DNA from: Acorus gramineus
Taxonomy: Eukaryota > Streptophyta > Magnoliopsida > Acorales > Acoraceae
NCBI GenBank assembly: GCA_030737835.1
Contig: CM060855.1
Span: forward strand, 12,495,927-12,559,926
DNA length: 64,000 nucleotides
Direction: 5' to 3'
Position 1 is the stretch's first letter, and every line of letters starts with the position of its first letter. The notes beneath the pieces are model-generated. The model made no database searches, was not told where the DNA came from, and was given only the letters and a program-made list of their open reading frames with translations. Position numbers and translations under genes: made by a program. Of the stretch, positions 62,945 through 64,000 are shown one piece after another.

Positions 62945-64000
62945 ATAAATATCTGGAGCCATTATTTAATTTTGTCATGGATGATTTTCATCGCTCAATT
63001 GAATTGTTTGGTTTATATTGGACCATTAACTATTTTAGATTGGTAAGATAATAGTCATTTTAGGATAATTTTAGTTTCAAATGCATTGCACATACCCATC
63101 GAATAATTTAAATTCTCTGTAGGATCACCTCTGAAGTTGATTTAATTAAAAATACAACATAAATAATTTTTATACCTATATAATGTTATTTTCACATTAA
63201 TTTCATTTTTTCCATCTATGCATTGCATGTTCCCATCAAATAATTTCAATTCAAATGCATTGCACGAGCTTAATAGAGATTTTTTAATTTTTGATGTGAA
63301 TGATTTTTATGGTTCATCTAAGTTGATGTCTGTTATCTACGTACATGGTGGGTTAATTTTTTTGTATTGTTCATGTAAAAAACATCTAATGAGAAAATTT
63401 TATACATTTACATTGGTTAATTTTTATTGTCAATAATTGTTTAAATATAAGTATTTACACAATCAATCATTATATTTATAAATTCAAAAAATATTTTATA
63501 ATAACATAAAATAATCATGAGATCTTATGCAATAATAATGAAACTAAATGCGATAGAGAAGAGTATATCACAACACTTACAATTCCACCCCTTACACTAT
63601 TACATTTGTACAGGGCCAGTACTGAGATTCGTATAATAAGAGTGGACTGTAGTGCCTAGGCGAATTCATGAATTGAGGCCCCAAAAATAAAAAAATTATA
63701 GTGAATAATAACACAATGAACCTTAAAAAAAAAAGAAAAATAAAAATAAAACAAAAAAACACGTAATGAGATAGGAAGGATGATAATTAATTAAGTTATT
63801 TTTTTATTGAATAATAAAAAAAGCAAAACCTTTTAATGAACATATTACATTTCTGATATATTCAAATGCAAAACTAAATTTATATAAAAATGAAAATTTT
63901 AAATAAGTTATTAAAAACTAAAAAAATGATAAAAACAAATATATTGATGTTATTTTTTAAAAATATTAAATCCTAATCCTAAAAATATTCTAGCAGTCTT
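62945..64000. other. Gene-free stretch with one possible transposon end
   Basis: GGGCCAGTACTGAGATTCGT near 63614, followed by GTGCCTAGGCGAATTC, resembles a terminal sequence common in plant DNA transposons. The other end would lie beyond the window. Confidence 0.4.

Noticed and set aside
1-64000. CRISPR arrays, operons, organellar inserts, endogenous viral genes
   Set aside because: None was seen; repeats are transposons and microsatellites, and all gene models are spliced nuclear plant genes.

Overview
This 64-kb window is nuclear DNA of a flowering plant. Four spliced protein-coding genes with plant-type products can be rebuilt exon by exon. Their introns run up to 5.2 kb and are full of LINE remnants and non-autonomous DNA transposons. 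Between genes the DNA is A+T-rich. Nothing bacterial, viral or organellar was seen. I cannot name the genus from the sequence alone.

Layout. Positions 1-22,000 hold no intact gene. They are transposon-rich: two Harbinger-like MITEs, three large foldback elements, three hAT-type elements with 8-bp target-site duplications, a 5'-truncated LINE, and two broken gene pieces. One piece is an AHL (PPC-domain) fragment interrupted by a hAT element; the other may be the N-terminus of a GTE bromodomain protein. 22,043-28,102 (+) is a five-exon gene of the plant DUF8204 family. 30,299-40,368 (+) is a six-exon CutA1 gene with a likely chloroplast-targeted product. 42,901-47,960 (-) is a four-exon 14-3-3 gene of the kappa/lambda type. 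51,948-58,335 (-) is a five-exon gene for a small J-domain co-chaperone. CutA1 and the 14-3-3 gene converge. Positions 58,400-64,000 are gene-free, with a truncated LINE and a large palindrome.

The four genes have unrelated housekeeping-type roles (metal tolerance/trimeric CutA, phosphoprotein-binding adaptor, Hsp70 co-chaperone, and an unknown DUF) and show no shared pathway or co-regulation.

The most notable signals are: (1) two GC-AG introns, one each in the DUF8204 and CutA1 genes; (2) at least five foldback elements of 0.7-1.0 kb, one with TG...CA ends and a 5-bp duplication like an LTR; (3) three copies of one GGGTCC-rich hAT family, one of which split an AHL fragment; and (4) a nested palindrome carrying a LINE tail in both arms. 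I found no convincing new gene system. The novelty lies in the structure of the mobile elements.
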